38,177 bases of DNA from positions 1 to 38,177 of the forward strand of contig JAETRR010000038.1 in assembly GCA_021770065.1 (NCBI GenBank), read 5' to 3'. Position 1 is the first letter of the stretch. Each line of letters begins with the position of its first letter. The translations under genes were made by a program, and so were the position numbers. Source of the DNA: Lachnoclostridium sp. (lineage in GTDB: Bacteria; Bacillota; Clostridia; Lachnospirales; Lachnospiraceae). Positions 25,449-33,684 of this stretch are shown piece after piece. Under the pieces are notes generated by a model. It worked only from the letters and a program-made list of their open reading frames with translations, did no database searches and was not told the DNA's origin.

Positions 25449-26156
25449 CTATTGTCGGAATATTTCTCCGCATCCCTGAATCCGTACAATTTTATCCCGA
25501 TCCGGATGTTCTGGATGCTCCGCAAGCCAGAGGCTGATAATGTCGTAATCCTCCCAGCAGTGCATGGGATAGATTCGATCCCCGTCGCTTTTTCTTCCGG
25601 TTAAAGACAAAAAATAATCCATTCCCAATGTATAATAATCCTCCTGCCTTGGATCCAGAGGAATAAAAGCGGCATCAATATGCATATTCCGAAGAGGTTC
25701 TATATAGCTTCGATAATTCTCCGCCATCTGCCGGTTCCAGTATTCGGGCTCTCCTATCCAGCGCCAGTCATTCAAATCCCCTGCATGGTAAATGGTTTTT
25801 CCTTCACATTCCACCAGAAAAGCTACGCCCTCATCCGTAGATTTGAGCGTCCGGACGCTTATATTTTCCGGAGAAAAGCTTTCGTTTGGCTTTAAGCGTG
25901 CAGCCTGCATCCGAAGCTCCTTTGGGATCCGGCCCTCCCGGATATCACCGGACAAAATAAAGAAAATATCTTTTTTGTCATTTGCCAGAGAAAAGATTTC
26001 CGGATTAAAATGATCCGGATGGCGGTGGCTTGCGAACACATAGAGCTTTTTTCCATAAGAAAACTCTGGAAGTGAGCCTTTGTAATAGTCAAACAGCAGC
26101 AGGGTGTCTTCCAGCTCTACATAAAATCCGCTGTGCCCAAGAAATGTAATCTCCAT
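25449..26156 (-). CDS. MBL-fold metal-dependent hydrolase
   Basis: 235 aa, metallo-beta-lactamase superfamily of the L13/UlaG-like type. The metal motif reads SHRHPDHF (near residue 43), with further ligands in YHAGDLNDW and YPMHCWEDY. No signal peptide. It is the first intact gene of a minus-strand pair with the VOC gene (47-bp gap) and lies directly after a relic of an AraC regulator, which was probably its former regulator. Confidence 0.88.
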   Translation of the reverse strand: MEITFLGHSGFYVELEDTLLLFDYYKGSLPEFSYGKKLYVFASHRHPDHFNPEIFSLANDKKDIFFILSGDIREGRIPKELRMQAARLKPNESFSPENISVRTLKSTDEGVAFLVECEGKTIYHAGDLNDWRWIGEPEYWNRQMAENYRSYIEPLRNMHIDAAFIPLDPRQEDYYTLGMDYFLSLTGRKSDGDRIYPMHCWEDYDIISLWLAEHPEHPDRDKIVRIQGCGEIFRQ

Positions 26157-26160
26157 AATT

Positions 26161-26262
26161 TTACCCCTTTCTGTTCCAGCGATACTGCTTCGGCGTACAT
26201 CCTAATGTTTCATGGATGATCCGGCCGAAATAGCTGCAAAATCGGGAAAAATTCTTAAAATT
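26161..26262 (-). pseudogene. AraC-family regulator, C-terminal relic
   Basis: The minus strand encodes FKNFSRFCSYFGRIIHETLG then CTPKQYRWNRKG and a stop. This matches the end of an AraC/XylS DNA-binding domain (SYFxRxFKxxxGxTPxxYR). Nothing upstream in any minus frame continues the protein, so only about 33 codons remain. The stop lies 4 bp before the MBL gene start. Confidence 0.65.
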
Positions 26263-26336
26263 AATTGTATTATACAAAATACGACTGTAGAAAACAAGTC
26301 TTGAACATGCGGTTATCTGTCCGGCCGGCTTAAATT

Positions 26337-26363
26337 GTTACTGGTCACGGAGTGAACAGTAAC
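26337..26363. promoter_or_regulatory. Dyad element, copy 1 (ABC importer promoter)
   Basis: GTTACTG (26337-26343) and CAGTAAC (26357-26363) flank TCAC...GTGA. The 20 nt GTCACGGAGTGAACAGTAAC (26344-26363) are identical at 29654-29673. Its end is exactly 40 bp before the TTGACA of the ABC importer promoter. It is a candidate operator. An AT hairpin AAAATTTG/CAAATTTT (26368-26389) lies between it and the promoter. Confidence 0.6.
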
Positions 26364-26402
26364 CGGGAAAATTTGAGTGAACAAATTTTTTTCAAGGATG
26401 GA

Positions 26403-26431
26403 TTGACAAACAAGGTTCTTTGTTATACAAT
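26403..26431 (+). promoter_or_regulatory. Strong promoter of the ABC importer
   Basis: TTGACA (26403-26408), 17-bp spacer, TACAAT (26426-26431), preceded by GA as in the ilvN promoter. Transcription would start near 26438, so the leader begins with the hairpin at 26436-26493. Confidence 0.75.
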
Positions 26432-26435
26432 CTTT

Positions 26436-26493
26436 AAGGTGGGTTGATGCTTTAACGCGCCACAGCGTTGTGGCGGAAAAGCGAACCCACCTT
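26436..26493 (+). promoter_or_regulatory. Structured 5' leader of the ABC importer mRNA
   Basis: A perfect 10-bp stem AAGGTGGGTT (26436-26445) / AACCCACCTT (26484-26493) encloses a second perfect hairpin CGCCACA-GCGT-TGTGGCG (26458-26475). It ends 11 nt before the AGGAGG of the binding-protein gene. It resembles no riboswitch class I can recognise; the T-box antiterminator consensus is not present. Confidence 0.55.
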
Positions 26494-26519
26494 AAATTGT
26501 AAGCAGGAGGAAAGAAAGT

Positions 26520-27566
26520 ATGAAAAAGTTATTGGCAATGATGCTGGTGCTGACTATGGCAGTATCCGTGACAGCATGCGGCAGTAAGAGTGAACAGCCG
26601 GCAGAAGCTCCGTCCGAAGCATTGGAAGAGACTCCCGGCGAGGAAGCAGAGGCAGAAGGCGCTGCAGAGGCAGAAGCTCCGGCAGCGGACGGTGAATATG
26701 TGGTAGGTATCTGCCAGCTGGTGCAGCATGATGCACTGGATGCGGCTACCCAGGGCTTTATGGATGCATTAAAGGAAGAACTCGGCGATCAGGTGACTTT
26801 TGATGAGCAGAATGCTTCCGGTGATCCGGCAACCTGCTCTACCATCGTGAATCAGTTTGTATCGGATGATGTGGATCTGATCCTTGCAAATGCAACTCCC
26901 GCTCTCCAGGCAGCACAGGCAGGAACCGGAACCATTCCGATTCTGGGAACTTCCGTAACCGAGTATGGCGTAGCTCTGAATATCAGTGATTTTGACGGAA
27001 CCGTCGGAGGCAATATTTCCGGTACTTCCGACCTGGCGCCTCTGGATCAGCAGGCACAGATGGTGAAGGAACTGTTTCCGGATGCGAAAAATGTAGGACT
27101 GTTATACTGTTCCGCAGAGGCTAATTCCCAGTACCAGGTAGATACGGTTCAGGGCTTCCTGGAGGAACTCGGCTACACCTGCAAACAGTATTCCTTTGCA
27201 GATTCCAATGATCTGTCATCTGTAACACAGACGGCTGTAGACGAAAATGACGTTCTCTACATCCCCACAGACAATACGGCTGCAAACAATACCGAGGTAA
27301 TCCGCAATATCTGTGAGCCGGCTAAAATGCCTATTGTAGTCGGTGAAGAAGGCATCTGTGCGGGCTGCGGTGTTGCTACTCTGTCCATCAGCTACTATGA
27401 TCTGGGTGTCGCTACCGGTAAAATGGCAGCAAAGATTTTGAAAGGCGAGTCCGATATTTCTACTATGCCTATTGAGTACGCACCTCAGTTTACCAAGAAA
27501 TACAATGCGGAGCTCTGTGATTCCCTCGGTATCACAATCCCCGAAGGATATGAGGCTATCGAGTAG
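26520..27566 (+). CDS. ABC importer substrate-binding lipoprotein (ABC_sub_bind family)
   Basis: 348 aa. A lipoprotein signal peptide ends SVTAC with Cys20, followed by an Ala/Glu-rich linker (about 25-58). The mature part is a periplasmic-binding fold of the PF04392 type: QLVQHDALDAATQGFMDAL, then LLYCSAEANSQYQVDTVQGF and ISYYDLGVATGKMAAKIL. This family includes the TrpX proteins of predicted tryptophan importers, so an amino acid is the likely ligand, but the substrate cannot be read. Permease and ATPase genes follow. A terminator-like hairpin after it may raise its level over the other two. Confidence 0.9.
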   Translation: MKKLLAMMLVLTMAVSVTACGSKSEQPAEAPSEALEETPGEEAEAEGAAEAEAPAADGEYVVGICQLVQHDALDAATQGFMDALKEELGDQVTFDEQNASGDPATCSTIVNQFVSDDVDLILANATPALQAAQAGTGTIPILGTSVTEYGVALNISDFDGTVGGNISGTSDLAPLDQQAQMVKELFPDAKNVGLLYCSAEANSQYQVDTVQGFLEELGYTCKQYSFADSNDLSSVTQTAVDENDVLYIPTDNTAANNTEVIRNICEPAKMPIVVGEEGICAGCGVATLSISYYDLGVATGKMAAKILKGESDISTMPIEYAPQFTKKYNAELCDSLGITIPEGYEAIE

Positions 27567-27638
27567 GCGAAGCAGAAGAGCACCCGTCAAAAAAACGGTG
27601 CATATGTAATTTGATTCTCCTTGAAAAATATTATATAG

Positions 27639-27676
27639 AAAGCGGTAAAAAAGTCTTTCCTTTTTTGCCGCTTTTT
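27639..27676 (+). terminator. Terminator/attenuator between binding protein and permease
   Basis: AAAGCGGTAAAAAAG pairs with CTTTTTTGCCGCTTT around TCTTTC, followed by further T residues. Placed inside the operon, it would let only part of transcription reach the permease and ATPase genes. Confidence 0.7.
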
Positions 27677-27692
27677 GTTATACTAATGAAAG

Positions 27693-27898
27693 CTGTGCGC
27701 CTTTGCGACTTTACCCTTTCGTGCCGTCGCGCAGCGACTTTGAAACAGTAATATCCCGGCTAAGAAATATTTTTTGCTGGATGGTAAAGTCGCAAAGGCG
27801 CACGAGAGGAACTTTCATGAGTGCCCTTTCGAATGAAAGTTTCTCTCATTACAGGTGTGTCGAAGCGACTTTACCCTTTAGTGCTGTCGCGCAGCGAC
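27693..27898 (+). repeat. Covarying hairpin repeat, copy B (with an extra half-module)
   Basis: First half-module: GCGACTTTAC (27705-27714) and GTCGC-GCA-GCGAC (27726-27738). Main unit: GTAAAGTCGC (27784-27793) with GCGACTTTAC (27865-27874); inner stem GAGAGGAACTTTCAT (27804-27818) with ATGAAAGTTTCTCTC (27833-27847); small hairpin GTCGC-GCA-GCGAC (27886-27898). The left strand at 27783-27803 is also perfectly complementary over 21 nt to 27694-27714, so two mutually exclusive folds exist. It ends 7 nt before the permease AGGAGG. Confidence 0.8.
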
Positions 27899-27918
27899 TT
27901 AGAATAGGAGGAATGGTT

Positions 27919-28848
27919 ATGGAAATTATCAAATTTTTAAATGCACTGCCAGGCGCCTGTGCCCAGGGCCTTATCTGGGGAATCATGGCGATTGGCGTCT
28001 ATATTACCTATAAGGTTCTTGACCTGGCAGATCTGACGGTAGACGGTACGATGTCCACCGGAGGCGCTGTCTGTGTTATAATGATGCTGCAGGGATACTC
28101 TGCAGGCTTTTCCCTGCTCGCAGCAGTGGGGGCCGGTATGCTTGCGGGGCTGGCAACGGGAATTTTACATACGGTGATGGGAATTCCCGCGATTCTGTCG
28201 GGCATCCTTACGCAGCTTGGACTTTATTCCATCAACCTGCGGATAATGGGCGGAAGAGCGAACCAGTCTATCGGCGTGGATCAGTATGAGCTGTTGGTTT
28301 CGCTGCGCTGGGTGAAGGATGTTCCCTTCTATAAGAATCCGATTTTTGTAGTCGGTATTTTTGTGGTTCTTTTGATCGCGGTTCTTTACTGGTTCTTCGG
28401 AACGGAGCTTGGCTGTTCCATCCGCGCGACCGGATGCAACGCAAATATGTCCCGGGCACAGGGAATCAACACAGATATCAGCAAGATTTTGGGTCTGGTG
28501 ATCTCCAACGGTATTGTAGCTTTTTCCAGCGGCCTGTTTGCCCAGTACCAGGGCTTTGCGGATGTCAATGCGGGCCGGGGGGCAATTGTAATCGGTCTGG
28601 CGGCTGTAATTATCGGCCAGGTAATATTCGGAAAGATCCGGGGAAATTTTGCCTTTAAGCTTTTGTCGGTGGTGTTCGGTTCTATTATCTATTATCTGGT
28701 ACTTCAGGTTGTGTTAAAGTTAGGGCTGGAGCCGAATGATTTGAAACTTTTGTCTGCGGTTGTGGTTGCCGTTTTCCTGGCGATCCCCTATCTAAAGGGA
28801 AAGTATTTTGCAAAACCGGTGAAAAGGGGAGGTGCAACCAATGCTTAG
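27919..28848 (+). CDS. ABC importer permease
   Basis: 309-aa permease of the branched-chain amino-acid/ribose type (BPD_transp_2-like, PF02653), with about 8-9 membrane segments. Family-like stretches are ADLTVDGTMSTGGAVCVI and GCNANMSRAQGINTDISKIL. ATG 27919 lies 7 nt after AGGAGG (27906-27911); the frame runs open back to 27703 through the repeat element, but that part is not coding. Its end overlaps the ATPase start by 8 bp. Confidence 0.92.
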   Translation: MEIIKFLNALPGACAQGLIWGIMAIGVYITYKVLDLADLTVDGTMSTGGAVCVIMMLQGYSAGFSLLAAVGAGMLAGLATGILHTVMGIPAILSGILTQLGLYSINLRIMGGRANQSIGVDQYELLVSLRWVKDVPFYKNPIFVVGIFVVLLIAVLYWFFGTELGCSIRATGCNANMSRAQGINTDISKILGLVISNGIVAFSSGLFAQYQGFADVNAGRGAIVIGLAAVIIGQVIFGKIRGNFAFKLLSVVFGSIIYYLVLQVVLKLGLEPNDLKLLSAVVVAVFLAIPYLKGKYFAKPVKRGGATNA

Positions 28849-29635
28849 GATTGAACATATCTGGAAGACCTTTAATGTGGGTACGGTAAATGAGAAGACG
28901 GCCCTTAAGGATCTGTCTCTGGAATTGAAGGAAGGAGACTTTGTAACGGTTATCGGCGGAAACGGCGCGGGAAAATCTACCATGCTCAATGCAGTGGCCG
29001 GAGTGTGGCCGGTGGATGAGGGGAAGATTTTTATTGATGACATTGATGTGACGAGACTGCCGGAGCATAAGCGTGCGGCTTATCTGGGACGGGTGTTCCA
29101 GGATCCTATGACAGGAACGGCAGCGAATATGCAGATTCAGGAGAACCTGGCCCTGGCTTTGAGGAGAGGGACGTTTCGATTTTTGAAGTCCGGGATTACC
29201 AGGGCGGAACGGGAGGAGTACCAGGAAAAACTCAAGGTCCTGGATCTGGGGCTGGAGGAGCGGATGACCAGTAAGGTGGGTCTGCTTTCCGGAGGGCAGC
29301 GGCAGGCCCTGACACTTTTGATGGCGACGCTTAAGAAGCCGAAGCTGCTGCTTCTGGATGAGCATACGGCGGCGCTTGACCCGAAGACGGCGGCCAAGGT
29401 TCTGGATGCTACGGAGCGGATTGTGGGACGTGATCATCTTACGACTCTGATGATCACGCATAATATGAAAGATGCCATTGCCCACGGCAACCGGCTGATT
29501 ATGATGTATGAGGGGAATGTTATTTATGATGTTTCCGGGGAGGAGAAGAAGAAGCTGAAGGTTGCGGATCTGCTGGCGAAGTTTGAGCAGGCCAGCGGAG
29601 GGGAGTTTGCGAATGATCGGATGATTTTGGCATAA
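28841..29635 (+). CDS. ABC importer ATP-binding protein
   Basis: 264-aa ATPase for the upstream permease. Walker A GGNGAGKST near residue 42, signature LLSGGQRQAL near 148, Walker B KLLLLDEHTAALDPKTA, and H-loop ITHNMKDA. GGGGAGG lies 8 nt before ATG 28841. The three-gene set matches the TrpXYZ-like organisation common in streptococci and clostridia. Confidence 0.94.
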   Translation: MLRIEHIWKTFNVGTVNEKTALKDLSLELKEGDFVTVIGGNGAGKSTMLNAVAGVWPVDEGKIFIDDIDVTRLPEHKRAAYLGRVFQDPMTGTAANMQIQENLALALRRGTFRFLKSGITRAEREEYQEKLKVLDLGLEERMTSKVGLLSGGQRQALTLLMATLKKPKLLLLDEHTAALDPKTAAKVLDATERIVGRDHLTTLMITHNMKDAIAHGNRLIMMYEGNVIYDVSGEEKKKLKVADLLAKFEQASGGEFANDRMILA

Positions 29636-29644
29636 GAGGCTGCG

Positions 29645-29675
29645 GTGTTGCTTGTCACGGAGTGAACAGTAACAC
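29645..29675. promoter_or_regulatory. Dyad element, copy 2 (ilvNC promoter)
   Basis: GTGTT...AACAC arms around TCACggaGTGA. It contains the same 20 nt as copy 1 (29654-29673) and ends exactly 40 bp before the TTGACA of the ilvN promoter. Sequence between element and promoter is unlike that at copy 1, so the shared spacing is not just a longer duplication. Confidence 0.6.
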
Positions 29676-29712
29676 TGCGGTATTCCCGGTGGCTGAAAGT
29701 TGGGGATATTGA

Positions 29713-29741
29713 TTGACAAGGCTTGGGTAACTTGTTAAAAT
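29713..29741 (+). promoter_or_regulatory. Promoter of ilvN-ilvC
   Basis: TTGACA (29713-29718), 17-bp spacer, TAAAAT (29736-29741). The short leader (about 40 nt) shows no T-box or leader peptide. Confidence 0.75.
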
Positions 29742-29787
29742 TGAAAAAGCGTTATGTCAAAATGCGATTAGAAAGGTGAGGAGTAGC

Positions 29788-30321
29788 ATGAGAAAAGTTG
29801 TTTTTTCTATGTTGGTGGACAATACCTCCGGTGTCTTGAGCCGGATTGCCGGATTGTTCAGCCGGCGCGGATATAATATTGACAGTCTGACGGTAGGCGT
29901 GACGGCAGATCCGCGGTATTCCCGGGCTACGGTGGTGGCTAAAGGGGATCGTACCATTCTGGAGCAGATTGAAAAGCAGCTCAGCAAGCTGGTAGATGTA
30001 ATTGATATTAAGCGTCTTGAGCCGGAAAGCTCTATCTGCAGGGAGCTCATTATGATTAAGCTGAAGGTGAATGAGGAGAACCGGCAGTCGATTATTTCGG
30101 TGGCGAATATTTTCCGGGCTAAGATAGTGGATGTATCCAGGGAATCCCTGCTGATTGAACTTACAGGAAATCAGTCTAAGATTGAGGCATTTATTGATCT
30201 CTTAAGCGGATATGAGATTCTGGAACTTGCCAGGACGGGGATTACAGGGCTGTCCAGGGGTGTTTTTGACGTGAAGATGTATGATGAGGACGGACAGCTG
30301 ATGGATTATGATTTCAGCTGA
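29788..30321 (+). CDS. ilvN: Acetolactate synthase small (regulatory) subunit
   Basis: 177-aa IlvN/IlvH protein: an N-terminal ACT domain (about 1-75; VDNTSGVLSRIAGLFSRRGY) that binds valine for feedback control, and a C-terminal ALS_ss_C domain. GTGAGGAG precedes ATG 29788. The catalytic subunit gene ilvB is not adjacent in this window. ilvC follows after 63 bp. Confidence 0.95.
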   Translation: MRKVVFSMLVDNTSGVLSRIAGLFSRRGYNIDSLTVGVTADPRYSRATVVAKGDRTILEQIEKQLSKLVDVIDIKRLEPESSICRELIMIKLKVNEENRQSIISVANIFRAKIVDVSRESLLIELTGNQSKIEAFIDLLSGYEILELARTGITGLSRGVFDVKMYDEDGQLMDYDFS

Positions 30322-30360
30322 TGCACTGTGATACTTTAGGCGATAAACCTTTAGATATAA

Positions 30361-31401
<1,041 letters not shown>

Positions 31402-31411
31402 CGGCCGGCGA

Positions 31412-31439
31412 GGGGTGCTGCCTTATTTTGCGGCACCCC
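31412..31439. terminator. Hairpin between convergent ilvC and RpiR gene
   Basis: GGGGTGCTGC pairs with GCGGCACCCC (one G-T pair) around CTTATTTT. There is no strong T-run on either side. It lies in the 62-bp gap between convergent genes and may end both transcripts. Confidence 0.5.
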
Positions 31440-31463
31440 CGTTTACTGCAGCATCGATTTCCG

Positions 31464-32231
31464 TTACGTGTCCCGGTGCCGGGACGCTTGATAAGCCGTG
31501 TACTTCAGCAGCAGAATCTCGGCAATGATCAGCATGCCGGCAGAGCTGTGGAAACACAGGCCATGGGGGGAAATGTCAATTTTTTGCGTAAAAAACGGAA
31601 GATAGAAGTGGCACAGCTTTGACAGATCGTTTGCCCCGTCCTGACAGATTGCCACAAGGTATATGCCCTGATCCTTAAGCTTCCGGGCATACTCGTTCAT
31701 AACCGGATTATTGCCGGACAGAGAGAAGAGAAATACAATGTCACCCTCCTGCATCTGCCGCATAGCCATAATCCGTTCTTCTGCTCCTTCAATCACATGG
31801 AGCAGTTTTTTTGCCAGAAGCAGATAGTCCTTCATGGCTTTTGCGACAGATTTCTGCACGGCGCCGCTTCCATAGGCATAGAGCCCTTTTGCCTGATCCA
31901 TCCGGCGAAACAGCTCCGAACAGTCTGCCTGCTGTATGGAGGAAATGGTTCTTGTGAGATTAAAACTGTTCTCCTCAATACTGCGCTCATTGAATACGGG
32001 CTGGTGAAGACTGTTCCATTTGAGGAATGCTTTGAAATCATTGTAGCCGTCCATGCCGATAAGCTGCAGAAAGCGCAGGACTGTGGTGTGGGAAACCTCA
32101 CAGGCATCCGCCAGCTGATGGAGGGTCATTTTTCTGCATTCTTCCTTGTGGCAGCAGATATACTGCCAGATGCGGCGGTCGCTGGCGCTCATATGTTCGT
32201 AATGTTCCTGTACCAGATCATCCAGATTCAT
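31464..32231 (-). CDS. RpiR-family regulator (HTH-SIS), paralogue 1
   Basis: 255 aa. N-terminal HTH (about 5-75) with LHQLADACEVSHTTVLRFLQ; C-terminal SIS domain (about 100-240) with GLYAYGSGAVQKSV and DIVFLFSLSGNNPVM, which binds phosphosugars. ATG 32231 follows AAAGGAGG; the gene overlaps the end of the upstream paralogue by 14 bp. Likely controls the PTS/GH4 genes upstream on the same strand. Confidence 0.92.
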   Translation of the reverse strand: MNLDDLVQEHYEHMSASDRRIWQYICCHKEECRKMTLHQLADACEVSHTTVLRFLQLIGMDGYNDFKAFLKWNSLHQPVFNERSIEENSFNLTRTISSIQQADCSELFRRMDQAKGLYAYGSGAVQKSVAKAMKDYLLLAKKLLHVIEGAEERIMAMRQMQEGDIVFLFSLSGNNPVMNEYARKLKDQGIYLVAICQDGANDLSKLCHFYLPFFTQKIDISPHGLCFHSSAGMLIIAEILLLKYTAYQASRHRDT

Positions 32232-32988
32232 GGTCAGCCTCCTTTCGCTGATGGTATTCCAGATATTTAAAAAACAAAATGTCAATTAAAATGAAATAGG
32301 CCGTAGTAGATTCATACTGCCAGTGCATGGGTGTTTCAAAAAGATTACTTTCATCTACGTACAGGTTAAAATCACATAGATGGGCCAGAGTGTTTTCGCG
32401 GTTCTTCGTTATGGACATCAAGGGGACGCCGATGATCCGAAGTTTCTCTGCGGTCTCCACCATCTTTTTGTTCTGGCCGGATACGGAAACCAGGATGCAG
32501 AAATCCCCGTTTCCAATGAGGGGAATGAGATTGTACATCTCCAGGCCGCTTGGGACGTCATAGAACATGCGCCCGGCACTCATAAAGATACGTTTAAATT
32601 CCTTTTTGATGGAGGCCTGCACCATACCCTCCCCAAAGATATAGACCTGCCGGGCTCTGCCGAGAGCCTCGAAAATGGGATCGCAGTTTTTTTCGCACAT
32701 GCTGTCCATGACCCTCTGATAGAGAGAGCAGATATGCTTCAGCTCACTGTGAAGGGGCATCTTCTGGCCGTCCATTTTCAGATAGAGCTTAAGCTCTGCA
32801 AAGCCTTTAAAGCCTAATTTCTGGGCAAAGCGCATAACGGCGGAATGGGATACACAGCATTTCTGTGCCAGCTTTTTGATGGCAATGTTTTCGCATTCCG
32901 CCCGGTGCCCGGAAAGATACTTCCAGACCGCCAGATCGCTTTCGCTGAAAGACTTGTAGTTTTCATTCACCAACGCCTCAAGACTCAT
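32218..32988 (-). CDS. RpiR-family regulator (HTH-SIS), paralogue 2
   Basis: 256 aa with the same build: HTH with IKKLAQKCCVSHSAVMRFAQ and SIS domain with QVYIFGEGMVQASIKKEF and DFCILVSVSGQNKKMV. It is clearly related to but diverged from paralogue 1, as after an old tandem duplication. AAGGAGT is the ribosome binding site. It has its own promoter upstream. Confidence 0.92.
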   Translation of the reverse strand: MSLEALVNENYKSFSESDLAVWKYLSGHRAECENIAIKKLAQKCCVSHSAVMRFAQKLGFKGFAELKLYLKMDGQKMPLHSELKHICSLYQRVMDSMCEKNCDPIFEALGRARQVYIFGEGMVQASIKKEFKRIFMSAGRMFYDVPSGLEMYNLIPLIGNGDFCILVSVSGQNKKMVETAEKLRIIGVPLMSITKNRENTLAHLCDFNLYVDESNLFETPMHWQYESTTAYFILIDILFFKYLEYHQRKEADHESG

Positions 32989-33063
32989 ACATACTCCTTG
33001 TTTTAAATTCTGCTGTAGTCAATATGTTATGGTTTCGCCGAAATAATTCGCTGCTTATTAGGC

Positions 33064-33092
33064 ATTATAACATATAATGAAGGCGTTTTTAA
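33064..33092 (-). promoter_or_regulatory. Promoter of the rpiR pair
   Basis: On the minus strand, TTAAAA (33087-33092), 17-bp spacer, TATAAT (33064-33069). The -10 is perfect and the -35 weak. Confidence 0.5.
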
Positions 33093-33175
33093 GTGAAATA
33101 TGATAAAATTTGAGGCTGCCGGGAAATAAGGCAGTAAATTTTCTGCTATATTTCCTGACAACCCCAAAGTATTTT

Positions 33176-33670
33176 TTACAAGATTCCCAGGCGGAAGGAA
33201 ACGAAGAGACAGAAGAGCGCAAACAGGATGAGGACCATACAGCCCGAGAGATCCCGGAAGAAATGCTCTTTCCGCTTTTTCACCAGAGCGGTTAACGGGG
33301 ACATCCCTGTCTGCCGGTATATCAGAAGCATTAAGCAGGCGATAGTCAGTATGTACACCGTGTTGCGGAGCAGCAGCTCAGCCGCCAGAAGCAGCAGCAG
33401 ACAGGACATCATATAGACGGTGTCTCCTTCGTAAAAGTGTTTCTGTGCAAAGCTTAGCAGATAAGCGGTAAACGGGCCGGCCATAGCTGTCAGGAAGGCC
33501 AATGTGATCTGCGGATTCTGCTGCAGCATTTGGGAAAGATTACTTTTACCTGTAAATGCCTGTAAGTATATCAATGCAATAAATGGGGCCAGTGTCAGAA
33601 GTATCTTTGCGATTGTAAACCATTTATCATACTTGTGATAATCTGCTCTGTTTGCTGGTGTTGCTGTCAT
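33176..33670 (-). CDS. Small polytopic membrane protein, unknown
   Basis: 164 aa with about four to five hydrophobic segments (about 21-40, 55-75, 84-105, 105-120 and 143-162). No family recognised. AGGAGGT precedes the ATG at 33670. It lies between the GH4 gene and the rpiR pair on the same strand, separated from GH4 by the tandem palindrome array. It may belong to the sugar cluster, but nothing in its sequence shows this. Confidence 0.7.
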   Translation of the reverse strand: MTATPANRADYHKYDKWFTIAKILLTLAPFIALIYLQAFTGKSNLSQMLQQNPQITLAFLTAMAGPFTAYLLSFAQKHFYEGDTVYMMSCLLLLLAAELLLRNTVYILTIACLMLLIYRQTGMSPLTALVKKRKEHFFRDLSGCMVLILFALFCLFVSFRLGIL

Positions 33671-33684
33671 GTTCCGTACCTCCT

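Noticed and set aside
26368..26392. Terminator for a plus-strand gene
   Set aside because: The AT-only hairpin followed by T residues has no plus-strand gene upstream to end; it may be part of the regulatory region instead.
26436..26493. T-box leader before the ABC importer
   Set aside because: AAGGTGGG superficially recalls the T-box core, but the rest of the conserved box, the specifier stem and a terminator are missing.
27703..27918. N-terminal extension of the ABC permease
   Set aside because: The frame is open, but it runs through repeat copy B; the AGGAGG at 27906-27911 and the family length place the start at 27919.
31412..31439. Strong rho-independent terminator
   Set aside because: The hairpin is good but there is no clear T-run, so it is listed only as a probable convergent terminator.
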